Positions 14,844 through 22,761 of a stretch of DNA of 35,041 nt are shown in pieces. Every line of letters starts with the position of its first letter. The stretch's first letter is position 1. The DNA is from Streptomyces durbertensis (GTDB taxonomy: Bacteria > Actinomycetota > Actinomycetes > Streptomycetales > Streptomycetaceae). Location: contig NZ_WMLF01000006.1 of the NCBI RefSeq assembly GCF_014156695.1, forward strand, positions 1 through 35,041. Direction: 5' to 3'. A model generated the notes under the pieces. The model searched no databases and was not told the DNA's origin. It saw only the letters and a list, made by a program, of their open reading frames with translations. Position numbers and translations under genes: made by a program.

Positions 14844-14849
14844 TACGCT
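14844..14849 (+). promoter_or_regulatory. -10 element of leaderless mshC
   Basis: TACGCT is followed by 7 nt and the ATG at 14857. No ribosome site precedes the ATG, which supports a leaderless mRNA. A TTGTAC block at 14823-14828 is a possible but closely spaced -35. Confidence 0.6.
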
Positions 14850-14856
14850 CGTGACC

Positions 14857-16086
14857 ATGCATGCCTGGCCCGCTTCCGAGGTCCCCGCCCTGCCCGGCAA
14901 GGGCCGCGACCTCCGGATCCACGACTCCGCGACCGGCGGACGGGTGACCTCCGCCCCCGGTCCCGTCGCCCGCATCTACGTCTGCGGCATCACGCCGTAC
15001 GACGCCACCCACCTGGGACACGCGGCGACCTACAACGCCTTCGACCTCGTCCAGCGGGTCTGGCTGGACACCAAGCGGCAGGTGCACTACGTACAGAACG
15101 TCACCGACGTCGACGATCCACTGCTGGAGCGGGCGCAGGAGACGGGCGTCCCCTGGGAGCAGCTGGCCGAGCGTGAGACGGCCCTGTTCCGGGAGGACAT
15201 GACGGCGCTGCGGATGCTGCCGCCGCAGCACTACATCGGCGCGGTGGAGGCGATACCGGCGATCGTGCCGCTCGTCGAGCGGCTGCGCGACGTCGGCGCC
15301 GCCTACGAGTTGGGCGGCGACGTCTACTTCTCGGTGGACGCCGACCCGCACTTCGGCGAGGTGTCGCGCCTCGACGCCGAGGTGATGCGGCGGCTGTCCG
15401 CGGAACGCGGCGGCGACCCCGACCGCGCGGGCAAGAAGAACCCGCTCGACCCCCTGCTCTGGCAGGCCGCCAGGGACGGCGAACCGCACTGGGACGGCGC
15501 CTCGCTCGGCACCGGCCGGCCCGGCTGGCACATCGAGTGCGTGGCGATCGCGCTGGAGCACCTGGGCATGGGCTTCGACGTCCAGGGCGGCGGCAGCGAC
15601 CTCGCCTTCCCGCACCACGAGATGGGCGCCTCGCACGCCCAGGCGCTGACCGGCGAGTACCCGTTCGCGAAGGCCTACGTGCACGCGGGCATGGTCGCGC
15701 TGCACGGCGAGAAGATGTCCAAGTCCAAGGGCAACCTGGTGTTCGTCTCGGCCCTGCGCCGGGACGGCGTCGACCCTGCGGCCGTCCGCCTCACCCTGCT
15801 CGCCCACCACTACCGCGCCGACTGGGAGTACACCGACGCGGTCCTCGACGAGGCCACCGCGCGGCTGGCCCGCTGGCGCTCCGCGGTCTCCAGGCCCGAC
15901 GGCCCGCCCGCCGAGGAACTGCTGGCCGAGGTCCGAGAGGCGCTGGCCGACGATCTCGACACGCCCTCCGCGCTGGCCGCCGTCGACCGCTGGGCCGAGC
16001 GCCAGCACGCCGAGGGCGGTACGGACGAGGGCGCGCCGGGGCTTGTCTCCCGCACCGTCGACGCGCTGCTGGGCGTCGCGCTGTGA
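14857..16086 (+). CDS. mshC: L-cysteine:1D-myo-inositol 2-amino-2-deoxy-alpha-D-glucopyranoside ligase
   Basis: The 409-residue enzyme joins cysteine to GlcN-Ins with ATP, the third dedicated step of mycothiol synthesis in the cytoplasm. It is related to cysteinyl-tRNA synthetase but lacks the long anticodon-binding part. The H-L-G-H version of the HIGH motif is at 52-55, K-M-S-K-S at 286-290, and the zinc ligands include Cys43 (Y-V-C-G) and Cys228 (W-H-I-E-C) with a His in F-P-H-H-E. The opening M-H-A-W-P and the short size mark it as MshC rather than CysS. The leaderless promoter favours ATG 14857 over a GTG two codons earlier. A strong two-way terminator follows. Confidence 0.95.
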   Translation: MHAWPASEVPALPGKGRDLRIHDSATGGRVTSAPGPVARIYVCGITPYDATHLGHAATYNAFDLVQRVWLDTKRQVHYVQNVTDVDDPLLERAQETGVPWEQLAERETALFREDMTALRMLPPQHYIGAVEAIPAIVPLVERLRDVGAAYELGGDVYFSVDADPHFGEVSRLDAEVMRRLSAERGGDPDRAGKKNPLDPLLWQAARDGEPHWDGASLGTGRPGWHIECVAIALEHLGMGFDVQGGGSDLAFPHHEMGASHAQALTGEYPFAKAYVHAGMVALHGEKMSKSKGNLVFVSALRRDGVDPAAVRLTLLAHHYRADWEYTDAVLDEATARLARWRSAVSRPDGPPAEELLAEVREALADDLDTPSALAAVDRWAERQHAEGGTDEGAPGLVSRTVDALLGVAL

Positions 16087-16140
16087 CGACGGGCCCGCGG
16101 GGCTGAAGGGACGGGCGCGCGGCGCCCGCAGGTGAACGCG

Positions 16141-16183
16141 CGGGCGGCGTCGGGAGCGTGGAGCACGCTTCCGACGCCGCCCG
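16141..16183. terminator. Strong two-way terminator between mshC and the PAC2 gene
   Basis: Arms 16141-16159 and 16165-16183 pair over 19 bp with one G-U wobble and a 5-nt loop. It lies between two convergent genes. Confidence 0.85.
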
Positions 16184-16202
16184 TCGGCGTGTCGAGGGGC
16201 GG

Positions 16203-17237
16203 TCAGCCGCTCTCGGGGCCGGCCTCCGCGTCGTGGTCGTCCTCCGGGCCGTTGCCCGAATCCGACCCCGCTCCCGAGTCCTTCGCCGGCCCGCCGGACG
16301 GGCGGCGGGGCGGCCGGCCTCGCGGGCCCGGCTCCCGCAGGTAGGGCCCGTTGTCCTGGCCGGCCGCCGGACCGCCCGGACCGCCCGGACCGCCCTGGCC
16401 GTCGCGCCGCCGCAGATAGCGTTCGAACTCCCGGGCGATGGCCTCGCCGGACGCCTCCGGCAGCTCGGCGGTGTCCCTGGCCTCCTCCAGCGTCTGCACG
16501 TACTCGGCCACCTCGCTGTCCTCGGCGGCGAGTTGGTCGACTCCGACCTGCCAGGCGCGGGCGTCCTCGCTCAGCTCGCCCAGCGGGACGCGCACCTCCA
16601 GCAGGTCCTCCAGCCGATTGAGCAGGGCGAGCGCCGCCTTCGGGTTCGGCGGCTGCGACACGTAGTGCGGTACGGCGGCCCACAGGCTCACCGCCGGCAC
16701 CCCGGCGTGGGTGCAGGCCTCCTGGAGGATGCCGACGATGCCGGTGGGCCCCTCGTAGCGGGACTCCTCCAGGCCGAGCGAGGCCGCCAGGTCCGGGTCC
16801 GAGGTGACCCCGGTGACCGGGACGGGGCGGGTGTGCGGGGTGTCGCCGAGCAACGCGCCGAGGACGACGACAAGTTCGACGCCGAGTTCGTGGGCGAAGC
16901 CCAGCAGCTCGTTGCAGAAGGAGCGCCAGCGCATGCTGGGCTCGATGCCGCGCACCAGCACCAGGTCGCGCGGCTTGTCCCCACCGGTGCGGACCACCGA
17001 GAGCCGCGTCGTGGGCCAGGTCACCCGGCGCACCTTGCCGTCGAGCCAGACCTGCGGCCGGTTGACCTGGAAGTCGTAGTAGTCCTCGGCGTCCAGCGCC
17101 GCGAACACCTCGCCCTTCCACTCGCGGTCCAGGTGCGCGACCGCGGCGGAGGCGGCGTCTCCGGCGTCGTTCCAGCCCTCGAAAGCGGCGATCATGACCG
17201 GGTCGACCAGCTCGGGAACCCCCTCCAGCTCGATCAC
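16203..17237 (-). CDS. PAC2 family protein
   Basis: The 344-residue protein is the actinobacterial PAC2 type (Rv2125-like), a homologue of proteasome assembly chaperone 2. Residues 1-290 form the domain, starting M-I-E-L-E-G-V-P-E-L-V-D-P-V-M-I-A-A-F-E-G-W-N-D-A-G. The segment E-L-V-V-V-L-G-A-L-L-G-D-T-P-H-T-R-P and G-P-T-G-I-V-G-I-L are typical. The last 70 residues are a disordered tail rich in Gly, Pro and Asp, with a short G-G-P repeat. GTG at 17237 has a perfect AGGAGG (17244-17249). Its function is unproven in bacteria; a link to the proteasome is only a family association, though TrmI, whose usual neighbour is the ARC ATPase gene, lies 17 kb away. Confidence 0.88.
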   Translation of the reverse strand: MIELEGVPELVDPVMIAAFEGWNDAGDAASAAVAHLDREWKGEVFAALDAEDYYDFQVNRPQVWLDGKVRRVTWPTTRLSVVRTGGDKPRDLVLVRGIEPSMRWRSFCNELLGFAHELGVELVVVLGALLGDTPHTRPVPVTGVTSDPDLAASLGLEESRYEGPTGIVGILQEACTHAGVPAVSLWAAVPHYVSQPPNPKAALALLNRLEDLLEVRVPLGELSEDARAWQVGVDQLAAEDSEVAEYVQTLEEARDTAELPEASGEAIAREFERYLRRRDGQGGPGGPGGPAAGQDNGPYLREPGPRGRPPRRPSGGPAKDSGAGSDSGNGPEDDHDAEAGPESG

Positions 17238-17303
17238 CCAGCGCCTCCTTCCGGCCGGTCGGGCCCGTGCCCGCGCCGGCTCACCGATGTTCCGTGCCCG
17301 CCA

Positions 17304-17309
17304 AGCCTA
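17304..17309 (-). promoter_or_regulatory. Candidate -10 element of the PAC2 gene
   Basis: TAGGCT on the minus strand lies about 67 nt before the GTG at 17237. It is the best promoter-like hexamer in the 285-bp gap between PAC2 and glpD. Confidence 0.4.
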
Positions 17310-17415
17310 CGACCATCGGGGCCGCTGGTTCAGTCCACGTGCGACCGGCGCCCTCGAACACGGTTCGAGCAGGTCGCCGGGCGGTGGGGCCGCCGGCCGC
17401 CGCGCAGCGCGACAA

Positions 17416-17461
17416 GCCGTACGGCGACCGCCCACCCGCCGGGTGGGGGCCGCCGTACGGC
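17416..17461 (-). terminator. Terminator of the glycerol operon
   Basis: GCCGTACGGCG (17416-17426) pairs exactly with 17451-17461, and an inner stem of CCCACCC with GGGTGGG extends the structure. It lies 62 nt after the glpD stop on the minus strand. The rest of the 17238-17522 gap holds the PAC2 promoter region and no gene. Confidence 0.75.
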
Positions 17462-17522
17462 TCGCTCGCGTCGTCGAGCGGCGACATCGGGTGCGGCCGA
17501 CGTCACCGCGCGCGTGACGCGG

Positions 17523-19124
17523 TCAGGAGGCGCGGTCGCCCAGCACCTCGGTCACCTTCGCCCGCACCTCCGGCGTGTCCAGACCGCGGACGGTCAGGGT
17601 GGTCCGGCGGCGCAGCACGTCGTCGGCGGTGTACGCCCACTCGTGGTCGCGGGCGTAGACGACCTGGGCCCAGATCTCCGGGCCGTCGGGGTGGACCCGC
17701 TCGCCGAGCGACGGGTCCTCGGCGACCAGGCGCGCGATCTCGAAGGACAGCGAGCCGTAGTGCGTCGCCAGGTGGCGCGCCGTGCGCGGGTCGAACCGGG
17801 CGCCCGGCTCGCGGTCCACCAGCAGCCGGTGGGCGACCGCCGACGGGTTCGCCACACCGGGCAGCGGCAGCCGGCGCGGCAGCAGCGAGACGGGCTGCAT
17901 GTCGTCGCTCAGCGGGGCGCCCGGCAGGGTCGCCAGCCGCTTCAGGACGGTCCGTCCGATGTGCCGGTAGGTCGTCCACTTGCCGCCGGCGACCGACAGC
18001 ATGCCGCCCCGGCCCTCGCTGACGACCGTCTCCCGCTTCGCGGACTCCACGCCGCCCGGACCGCCGGGCAGCACCCGGAGACCGGCGAAGGCGTAGGTGA
18101 TCAGGTCCCGGGAGAGGTGCTCGTCACGGATGGAGAACGCCGCCTCGTCCAGGATCTGGTCGATGTCGGCGTCGGTGGCGCGCACCTCGCCCGGGTCGCC
18201 CTCGTACGCCTCGTCCGTGGTGCCCAGCATCAGCTGGTCCTCCCACGGCAGGGCGAACGTGATGCGGTACTTGTCCACCGGGGTGGCCATCGCCGCCCGC
18301 CAGGGCGCCTTGCGGCGCAGCACCACGTGGGCGCCCTTGGAGAGGCGGATGCTGGGCGCCGCGCCGGCGTGTTCCATCCGGCGCAGGTGGTCCACCCAGG
18401 GACCGGTGGCGTTGAGGACCAGCCGGGCGTCCACACCGAACTCGGTGCCGTCCAGCCGGTCCTTCAACTCCGCTCCGCTCACCCGGCCCCGGGTGAAGCG
18501 CAGTCCGGTCACCTCGGCGTGGTTGAGGACAACCGCGCCGGCCTCCACCGCCGCGCGGACGGTCATGACCGCCATCCGGGCGTCGTTCATCTGGTGGTCG
18601 CCGTAGACGGCGACGGCCTTGAGGTTCTCGGTGCGCAGACCCGGGTTGTCGGCGGCGGCCTTCGCGGGTGAGATGACCCGGCCGACGCCGTCCCCGAAGG
18701 CGGACAGCGCGGAGTAGGCGAAGACGCCGGCTCCGAGCTTGGCCGCCCCGTGCGGGCCGCCCTTGTAGACGGGCAGGTAGAAGGTGAGCGGGTTGACCAG
18801 GTGCGGCGCGACGTCCCTGGCCAGTACCCGCCGCTCGTGGTGGTTCTCCGCGACCAGCTTGACCGCGCCGGTCTGGAGGTACCGCAGACCACCGTGGACG
18901 AGCTTGGAGGAGGCGGAGGAGGTGGCCCCGGCGAAGTCGCCGGCGTCCACCATCGCCACCCGCAGGCCCGACTGCGCGGCGTGCCAGGCGACCGAGGTGC
19001 CCAGGATGCCGCCGCCGACGACCAGGAGGTCGAAGGTCGCCCCGTCGAGGACCTCTCTGGTCTCGGCGCGGCCGAGGTCCGCGCCGGCGGTCGGATGCGC
19101 CCCGAGGGCGGGCAGGGTGTTCAT
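17523..19124 (-). CDS. glpD: Glycerol-3-phosphate dehydrogenase, FAD-dependent
   Basis: The 533-residue flavoprotein oxidises sn-glycerol 3-phosphate to dihydroxyacetone phosphate at the membrane, passing electrons to the quinone pool. The Rossmann motif V-V-G-G-G-I-L-G is at 35-42, followed by the family signature G-A-T-S-S-A-S-S-K-L-V-H-G-G-L-R-Y-L. The catalytic region includes A-L-P-W-E-D-Q-L-M-L-G-T-T-D and the C-terminal cap domain. ATG 19124 lies 5 nt after the glpK stop, and the GAGGAG ribosome site is inside the glpK end. A long N-terminal extension upstream in this frame overlaps glpK and was not used. It is the last gene of the gyl operon (gylB) before a strong terminator. Confidence 0.95.
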   Translation of the reverse strand: MNTLPALGAHPTAGADLGRAETREVLDGATFDLLVVGGGILGTSVAWHAAQSGLRVAMVDAGDFAGATSSASSKLVHGGLRYLQTGAVKLVAENHHERRVLARDVAPHLVNPLTFYLPVYKGGPHGAAKLGAGVFAYSALSAFGDGVGRVISPAKAAADNPGLRTENLKAVAVYGDHQMNDARMAVMTVRAAVEAGAVVLNHAEVTGLRFTRGRVSGAELKDRLDGTEFGVDARLVLNATGPWVDHLRRMEHAGAAPSIRLSKGAHVVLRRKAPWRAAMATPVDKYRITFALPWEDQLMLGTTDEAYEGDPGEVRATDADIDQILDEAAFSIRDEHLSRDLITYAFAGLRVLPGGPGGVESAKRETVVSEGRGGMLSVAGGKWTTYRHIGRTVLKRLATLPGAPLSDDMQPVSLLPRRLPLPGVANPSAVAHRLLVDREPGARFDPRTARHLATHYGSLSFEIARLVAEDPSLGERVHPDGPEIWAQVVYARDHEWAYTADDVLRRRTTLTVRGLDTPEVRAKVTEVLGDRAS

Positions 19125-19129
19125 GCTGA

Positions 19130-20668
19130 TCAGTTCTCCTCTTCGATCCAGCCCATGGTCCGCTCGACGGCCTTGAGCCAGTTCTTGTACTCGCGGTCGC
19201 GTACGGCCGCGTCCATACGGGGGGTCCATTCGGCCGCGCGCCGCCAGTTGGCGCGCAGCGCGTCGGTGTCGGGCCAGAAGCCGACCGCGAGGCCGGCCGC
19301 GTAGGCGGCGCCCAGGCAGGTGGTCTCGGCGACCATCGGTCGGACCACCGGGGTGTCCAGGACGTCCGAGAGGTTCTGCATGAGCAGGTTGTTGGAGGTC
19401 ATGCCGCCGTCGACCTTGAGGGCGGTCAGTTCGACACCGGAGTCCTTGGTCATCGCGTCGACGATCTCGCGGGTCTGCCAGGCGGTCGCCTCCAGCACGG
19501 CCCGCGCGAGGTGGGCCTTGGTGGCGTAGCGGGTGAGGCCGGTGATCACGCCACGGGCGTCCGGTCGCCAGTAGGGCGCGAACAGACCGGAGAAGGCCGG
19601 CACGAAGTACGTGCCGCCGTTGTCCTCCACCGAGCTGGCGAGGGTCTCGATCTCGGCCGCGGTGCTGATCAGGCCCATCTGGTCGCGCATCCACTGGACC
19701 AGCGAACCGGTGACGGCGATCGAGCCCTCCAGGGCGTAGACCGGGTCCTGGTCGCCGATGCGGTAACCGACGGTGGTGAGCAGGCCGTTGTAGGAGTTGA
19801 TCGGCTGGCTGCCGGTGTTCATCAGCAGGAAGGTGCCGGTGCCGTAGGTGGACTTGCCCTCACCGGTGGCGAAGCAGGTCTGGCCGAACAGCGCGGCCTG
19901 CTGGTCGCCGAGCGCGGACGCCACCGGGATGCCGGCCAGGGCGCCGGAGGCGGCGGTGCCGTAGACCTCGGCGGAGGACCTGATCTCCGGCAGGACCGCC
20001 ATCGGCACGTCCATGGAGGAGCAGATGCGCTCGTCCCAGTCGAGCTCGTGCAGGTTCATCAGCATGGTGCGGGAGGCGTTGGTGACGTCGGTGACGTGCA
20101 CGCCGCCGTCGACGCCGCCGGTGAGGTTCCAGATGACCCAGGAGTCCATCGTGCCGAAGAGGATGTCGCCGCGCTCGGCGCGTTCGCGCAGGCCCTCGAC
20201 GTTGTCCAGCAGCCAGCGGATCTTCGGTCCGGCGAAGTAGGAGGCCAGCGGCAGGCCCGTCTCGCGACGGAACCGGTCCTGGCCGACGTTGCGGCCCAGC
20301 TCCTTGCAGATCGCGTCGGTGCGGGTGTCCTGCCAGACCAGCGCGTTGTGGACGGGCTCACCGGTGTGCTTGTCCCACAGCACGGTGGTCTCGCGCTGGT
20401 TGGTGATGCCGATGGCCTTGACGTCGTCCTTGCTGATGCCCGCCTGGCGGACGGCCCCGTCGACGACCTCCTGGACGTTGTTCCAGATCTCCGTCGCGTT
20501 GTGCTCGACCCAGCCGGGCTTGGGGAAGATCTGCTCGTGTTCCTTCTGGTCGACGCCGACGGTCCGGCCGTCCTTGTCGAAGATGATGCAGCGGCTGGAG
20601 GTCGTGCCCTGGTCGATGGCGGCGATGAAGGCGCGCTGGGTGGAATCGGTGCTCTGGTTCTCGGTCAT
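19130..20668 (-). CDS. glpK: Glycerol kinase
   Basis: The 512-residue FGGY-family kinase converts glycerol and ATP to sn-glycerol 3-phosphate. The first phosphate-binding motif [10 protein letters not shown] is at 17-26. Glycerol-contact regions N-Q-R-E-T-T and A-L-V-W-Q-D-T-R, the hinge [11 protein letters not shown] and the adenosine motif [12 protein letters not shown] are all intact. The length is standard. ATG 20668 gives the family start; an in-frame extension to 20806 has no similarity. A GGAG precedes the ATG. It follows glpF by 65 nt and precedes glpD by 5 nt, one operon (gylA in S. coelicolor naming). Regulation is expected at the glpF promoter through GylR. Confidence 0.97.
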   Translation of the reverse strand: MTENQSTDSTQRAFIAAIDQGTTSSRCIIFDKDGRTVGVDQKEHEQIFPKPGWVEHNATEIWNNVQEVVDGAVRQAGISKDDVKAIGITNQRETTVLWDKHTGEPVHNALVWQDTRTDAICKELGRNVGQDRFRRETGLPLASYFAGPKIRWLLDNVEGLRERAERGDILFGTMDSWVIWNLTGGVDGGVHVTDVTNASRTMLMNLHELDWDERICSSMDVPMAVLPEIRSSAEVYGTAASGALAGIPVASALGDQQAALFGQTCFATGEGKSTYGTGTFLLMNTGSQPINSYNGLLTTVGYRIGDQDPVYALEGSIAVTGSLVQWMRDQMGLISTAAEIETLASSVEDNGGTYFVPAFSGLFAPYWRPDARGVITGLTRYATKAHLARAVLEATAWQTREIVDAMTKDSGVELTALKVDGGMTSNNLLMQNLSDVLDTPVVRPMVAETTCLGAAYAAGLAVGFWPDTDALRANWRRAAEWTPRMDAAVRDREYKNWLKAVERTMGWIEEEN

Positions 20669-20733
20669 GTCTTCGGCTCCGTTGCGAGAAGGTGGCTGGC
20701 TGACCGGCTTCGCCGGGCGTGGTTCGGTGGTGC

Positions 20734-21579
20734 TCAGGCGAAGGCGACCTGGTAGATCAGGCCGCCGAGGGCGCCGCCCAGGAGCGGGCCGACCACCGGG
20801 ATCCACGCGTAGCCCCAGTCTGACCCGCCCTTGTTGGGCAGCGGCAGCAGCGCGTGCACGATTCGCGGGCCGAGGTCGCGGGCAGGGTTGATGGCGTACC
20901 CGGTCGGACCGCCGAGGGAGAGGCCGAGGCCGACGACCACGAGGGCGACGACCAGGATGCCGGTGCCGGAGACGGCCAGGCCTTCGGTGAGCCCCAGGGA
21001 GAGGATCGCCAGGACGAGGACGGTGGTGGCGATGGTCTCGGTGATCATGTTGCTCAGCGGGTTGCGGATCGCCGGGCCGGTGGAGAAGATCCCGAGCACC
21101 GGGCCGGGGTCCTCCGTGCCGCGCGGGCCGGGGGCCTTGGGGCCGGCCTTGTCGGCGACCTCTCCGGCGATCTCGGCGCCGTCCGTGCCGACGGTGGCGG
21201 CGACCTTGGCCTCCACGGCCTCCTCAGCGGACTCGGCGAGGTGGGCTCTGAAGTGGTCCTTGTAGCAGAGCCACATCAGGAACGCGCCGAGCATGGCGCC
21301 GAGCAGCTGGCCGGCGAAGTAGTAGGGGACCTTGTCCCAGGCGTTCTCCTTGATCGCGATGCCCACCGTGACGGCGGGGTTGAGGTGGGCTCCGGAGAGG
21401 TTGCTGGAGATGTAGGCGCCGGTCAGGACGGCGAAGCCCCAACCGAAGGTGATGGCGACCCAGCCGGCGTTGAACGCCTTCGACTGCTTGAGCACCACGC
21501 CGGCCACCACTCCGCCGCCGAGCAGGAGGAGGACGGCGGTGCCGATGACCTCGCCGATGAATATGTCTGATGTGGACAC
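20734..21579 (-). CDS. glpF: Glycerol uptake facilitator (aquaglyceroporin)
   Basis: The 281-residue membrane channel lets glycerol cross the cytoplasmic membrane. Six transmembrane segments and both half-helix motifs, G-A-H-L-N-P-A-V and [12 protein letters not shown], are present; the Asp after the second NPA-R marks an aquaglyceroporin rather than a water channel. The loop between the two halves carries a roughly 45-residue charged insert rich in Ala, Glu and Lys (after W-L-C-Y-K-D-H-F) instead of the usual extracellular loop. GTG 21579 is preceded by AGGAG (21586-21590) at 6 nt. It is the first gene of the glpFKD operon (gylC), with a GylR-like site 47-63 nt upstream. Confidence 0.95.
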   Translation of the reverse strand: MSTSDIFIGEVIGTAVLLLLGGGVVAGVVLKQSKAFNAGWVAITFGWGFAVLTGAYISSNLSGAHLNPAVTVGIAIKENAWDKVPYYFAGQLLGAMLGAFLMWLCYKDHFRAHLAESAEEAVEAKVAATVGTDGAEIAGEVADKAGPKAPGPRGTEDPGPVLGIFSTGPAIRNPLSNMITETIATTVLVLAILSLGLTEGLAVSGTGILVVALVVVGLGLSLGGPTGYAINPARDLGPRIVHALLPLPNKGGSDWGYAWIPVVGPLLGGALGGLIYQVAFA

Positions 21580-21625
21580 CCGCGGCTCCTTACTTCACTG
21601 AGGTGGCGGACCGGTCCCGTCCGGT

Positions 21626-21642
21626 GTTCGACATTGTCGACC
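21626..21642. promoter_or_regulatory. GylR operator in front of glpF
   Basis: Read on the minus strand it is GGTCGACAATGTCGAAC, with the perfect core TCGACA-A-TGTCGA. The identical 17 bp is found in front of gylR. It lies 47-63 nt upstream of the glpF start, so it is placed to block the operon promoter. Confidence 0.75.
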
Positions 21643-21742
21643 GCCGAACGGCAGTTTTCTCCTGTTGTCGGATGGCGTCAAGAGGTCTGGAGGCCGCCTG
21701 TGCGCAACGTTCCCGAAACGCGACCTGGCACTCCGTGCCGCT

Positions 21743-22507
21743 TCAGAACCGGCGCGCCCCCAGGTCGCGGGAGACCGACCGGGCGCAGTCCCGCACCGAG
21801 GCGACCAGCGCCGGGCGTATCTCCCCCGCGTCGCAGAGCCGTTCGACCGCGCCGACGATGCCGACCGCGCCCACCGGCATGCGTCTGCGGTCGAAGATGG
21901 GTGCCGCCACCGAGGCCACGCCCTCCCAGGACTCCTCCACGTCGCACGCCCAGCCGCGCTCGCGGGTCAGCTCCAGACCGGCCTCCAGCTCGGGCGGCTC
22001 GGTGGCCGTGCGGGTGGTGAACGCCTCGCGCGGCGCCTCCAGCAGCTCGCTGTGCGCCACCGGGTCCCAGGCTGCCAGCACCTTGCCCATGGCCGTGCTG
22101 TGCAGCGGCTGCATGGCGCCGATCTCCAGCACTTGACGACTGTCGTCCGGCCGGAACACGTGGTGCACGACCAGGACGCCCTGTTGGTGCAGCACGCCGA
22201 TGTAGACCGACTCGCCGCTCGCCCGGGCCAGGTCGTCGGACCAGACCAGCGCGCGGGCGCGCAGCTCGTGCACGTCCAGGTAGCTGTTGCCCAGGCGGAG
22301 CAGTTCGGCGCCGAGCTGGTAGCGGCCGGAGACCTCGTCCTGCTCGACGAATCCCTCCTGCTGGAGGGTGCGCAGCAACCCGTGTGCGGTGCCCTTGGCC
22401 AGTCCCAGCGAGGAGGCGATGTCGGACAGGCCGAGACGTCGCTCGCCGCCTGCCAGCAGTCGGAGCACCGCCGCGGCGCGCTCGAGTGACTGGATGCTCC
22501 GGGCCAT
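21743..22507 (-). CDS. gylR: IclR-family glycerol operon regulator GylR
   Basis: The 254-residue protein has the same length as I recall for S. coelicolor GylR. An N-terminal winged helix-turn-helix (about residues 27-48, L-S-D-I-A-S-S-L-G-L-A-K-G-T-A-H-G-L-L-R) is followed by an IclR effector-binding domain, with the signature P-I-F-D-R-R-R-M-P-V-G-A-V-G-I-V-G. GylR represses glycerol genes and its own gene and is relieved by glycerol 3-phosphate or a related metabolite (family knowledge). ATG 22507 with AAGGAAGG upstream is the start; a longer frame to 22600 covers the operator region. The gene is followed by glpF after 163 bp. Confidence 0.95.
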   Translation of the reverse strand: MARSIQSLERAAAVLRLLAGGERRLGLSDIASSLGLAKGTAHGLLRTLQQEGFVEQDEVSGRYQLGAELLRLGNSYLDVHELRARALVWSDDLARASGESVYIGVLHQQGVLVVHHVFRPDDSRQVLEIGAMQPLHSTAMGKVLAAWDPVAHSELLEAPREAFTTRTATEPPELEAGLELTRERGWACDVEESWEGVASVAAPIFDRRRMPVGAVGIVGAVERLCDAGEIRPALVASVRDCARSVSRDLGARRF

Positions 22508-22570
22508 CGGACACCCTTCCTTCTCCCCGTGGGCCGCGGGTCCCGCAGGGCGGGGGCGGCGACGGATGTT

Positions 22571-22587
22571 GGTCGACAATGTCGAAC
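22571..22587. promoter_or_regulatory. GylR operator in front of gylR
   Basis: GGTCGACAATGTCGAAC, identical to the site before glpF but in the opposite orientation to the gene. It lies 64-80 nt upstream of the gylR start and fits autoregulation. Confidence 0.75.
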
Positions 22588-22611
22588 GGTATCGGATCAT
22601 GCCGATAACCG
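22587..22611. promoter_or_regulatory. Second inverted repeat next to the gylR operator
   Basis: CGGTATCGG (22587-22595) and CCGATAACCG (22602-22611) form a 9-bp inverted repeat with one bulged base, touching the GylR site. It may be a second regulator site or part of an extended operator. Confidence 0.45.
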
Positions 22612-22654
22612 ACAGCGACAGTCGAGTCTACGACCGTCCCACTCCACGGAACGT

Positions 22655-22675
22655 CCACCGGTTCCCCACCGGTGG
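22655..22675. promoter_or_regulatory. Inverted repeat upstream of the metH -10 element
   Basis: CCACCGGT and ACCGGTGG flank TCCCC, giving a perfect 8-bp inverted repeat that ends 4-6 nt before the metH -10-like sequence. It covers the -35 region. I see no cobalamin or SAM riboswitch consensus here. Confidence 0.5.
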
Positions 22676-22678
22676 GCC

Positions 22679-22686
22679 TATACCCT
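22679..22686 (+). promoter_or_regulatory. Candidate -10 element of metH
   Basis: TATACCCT contains both TATACC and TACCCT. Transcription from here would leave a leader of about 70 nt before metH. Confidence 0.45.
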
Positions 22687-22761
22687 GAACGCGTGTCCGG
22701 GCCGCGCTCCGCCGCGAACCGGGCAAAGCCGACAGCCGTCGCACCTCCAGGGAGCAGTCTT

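Noticed and set aside
16374..16400. Short Gly-Gly-Pro repeat in the PAC2 tail as a separate repeat element
   Set aside because: It has only about three short units and is explained by low-complexity coding sequence.
13810..17121. An 1103-codon minus-strand frame over the kinase-like, mshC and PAC2 genes
   Set aside because: It overlaps three well-supported genes in other frames and shows only Arg/Gly/Ala-rich shadow sequence.
19125..19694. N-terminal extension of GlpD by 190 residues
   Set aside because: It runs through glpK in another frame and lacks similarity; the ATG at 19124 has a ribosome site and gives the normal GlpD start.
22676..22761. A cobalamin or SAM riboswitch in the metH leader
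   Set aside because: The leader is only about 70 nt and lacks the B12 box and any SAM-IV-like core I could recognise.
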